From Methanomassiliicoccales archaeon (GTDB lineage: Archaea; Thermoplasmatota; Thermoplasmata; Methanomassiliicoccales; UBA472), in NCBI GenBank assembly GCA_013329565.1, contig DUJZ01000160.1:1-12746 (forward strand): a stretch of DNA of 12,746 nucleotides, given 5' to 3'. Numbering within the stretch: the stretch's first letter is position 1; each line of letters starts with the position of its first letter. Shown piece after piece: positions 12,130 to 12,746 of the stretch. The notes under the pieces were generated by a model that ran no database searches, was not told the DNA's origin, and saw only the letters and a program-made list of their open reading frames with translations. A program made the translations under genes and the position numbers.

Positions 12130-12746
12130 CAGTCGCCCTCCTTGCGGTAGAGGTGCTTGAAGATCACGGGCATGATGGCCGAGAATATTACGGCCAGGAG
12201 GATGATCATGCCTCTTTCCGTATTGGATATGATGTCCAGCGAGACCCCTATCTGGGCCGCGGCGATCATCATGGTGAGCCCTCCGGTCAACAAGGCCCCG
12301 GTGGCCACGTCCTGTTTGATGCTTCCGGACCTCAAGAACAGCATGGCCGGCAGGATCTTGGATATCGCGGCTATGACGAACAGTATGGGTATCAGCAGCA
12401 CCGTCGGCGAAAGTATGGCATCGAAATCGAAGGAGATGCCTATGTTGATGAAGAAGATGGGCACCAGGAACCCGTAGCCTATGCCGAACAATTTCTTCCC
12501 CAGCATGGCCCCTTCCTGGAATAGCAGGGATATCACCATCCCGGCCAGGAACGCTCCCAATACGGCCAGCGCCTCCGAATGGATGACCGTGGACAAGGCT
12601 ACAAAGACGAAGATGATGGCCAGGGAACCACGCACTCCCAGCTCATGGGGGTCGTCCAGCTTGAAGAACTTCTGGAGCACTTGGGGATAGTGCCACATGG
12701 CCAGGGAGCCCAGCTTGAAGGTCAGGTAGAAGAACACGACGATCAG
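12129..12746 (-). CDS. CPA2-type cation/proton antiporter, C-terminal part (cut by the window edge)
   Basis: The frame is open from the right edge to TGA 12131-12129, about 205 residues. It shows the second half of a CPA2 (KefB/Nha-type) antiporter. Visible are ELGVRGSLAIIFVFVAL, HSEALAVLGAFLAGMVIS with the conserved AFxAG, FLVPIFFINIGISFDF, the ALLTGGLTMMIAAAQIG helix and a terminal membrane segment IILLAVIFSAIMPVIFK. These proteins exchange potassium or sodium for protons across the cell membrane. A GTG near 12737 is not the true start, since the family needs several more helices upstream. There is no C-terminal RCK domain in the protein; instead the RCK regulator is the next, overlapping gene. 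Confidence 0.88.
   Translation of the reverse strand: MIVVFFYLTFKLGSLAMWHYPQVLQKFFKLDDPHELGVRGSLAIIFVFVALSTVIHSEALAVLGAFLAGMVISLLFQEGAMLGKKLFGIGYGFLVPIFFINIGISFDFDAILSPTVLLIPILFVIAAISKILPAMLFLRSGSIKQDVATGALLTGGLTMMIAAAQIGVSLDIISNTERGMIILLAVIFSAIMPVIFKHLYRKEGD

Overview
The window looks archaeal, most likely from a euryarchaeal or Thermoplasmata-like lineage of fairly high GC; a relative of the Methanomassiliicoccales is my best guess, by inference only. The evidence is two tRNA genes with introns at the archaeal 37/38 position, a 35-codon ribosomal protein eL41 gene, TATA-type promoters with very short leaders, Shine-Dalgarno sites (GGAGGTG) where genes abut, and a receiver-PAS protein of a kind common in methanogens. 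No CRISPR array, rRNA, insertion sequence or replication origin is visible.

Left part (1-4574). A PH-domain membrane protein gene on the minus strand runs off the left edge; it has an in-frame TGA and no ATG where homology suggests it should begin. After about 350 bases without a convincing gene comes a compact plus-strand unit: eL41, then 12 bases later tRNA-Trp(CCA), whose 99-nt intron carries a box C/D guide RNA, then a hairpin/oligo-T terminator. A perfect 14-bp palindrome lies just beyond it, upstream of an isoprenylcysteine-methyltransferase-like membrane protein. Next come an orphan receiver-PAS-PAS protein and an MFS transporter, also broken by one in-frame TGA. TGA is the normal stop of at least six other genes here, so the two interruptions are most simply point mutations or base-call errors.

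Middle part (4575-10645). Six minus-strand genes are tightly spaced: ACT-domain regulator, homoserine dehydrogenase, citramalate synthase of the bacterial CimA type, an HPr-kinase-like P-loop protein, a stand-alone CARF-like protein and a PIN-domain nuclease-like protein. The first three serve threonine/methionine and isoleucine biosynthesis. The last two form a translationally coupled pair that looks like a nucleotide-sensing nuclease module outside any CRISPR locus; this is the most interesting candidate system in the window. Just beyond its 3' end, on the plus strand, a TATA box and a long hairpin suggest a small RNA whose loop is rich in C and U.

Right part (10645-12746). tRNA-Ser(GGA) carries a 14-nt intron with a textbook bulge-helix-bulge. 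It is followed by a coupled cation-transport pair: a CPA2-type cation/proton antiporter (cut by the right edge) and an RCK/TrkA regulator with a C-terminal half that resembles two UspA-like domains.
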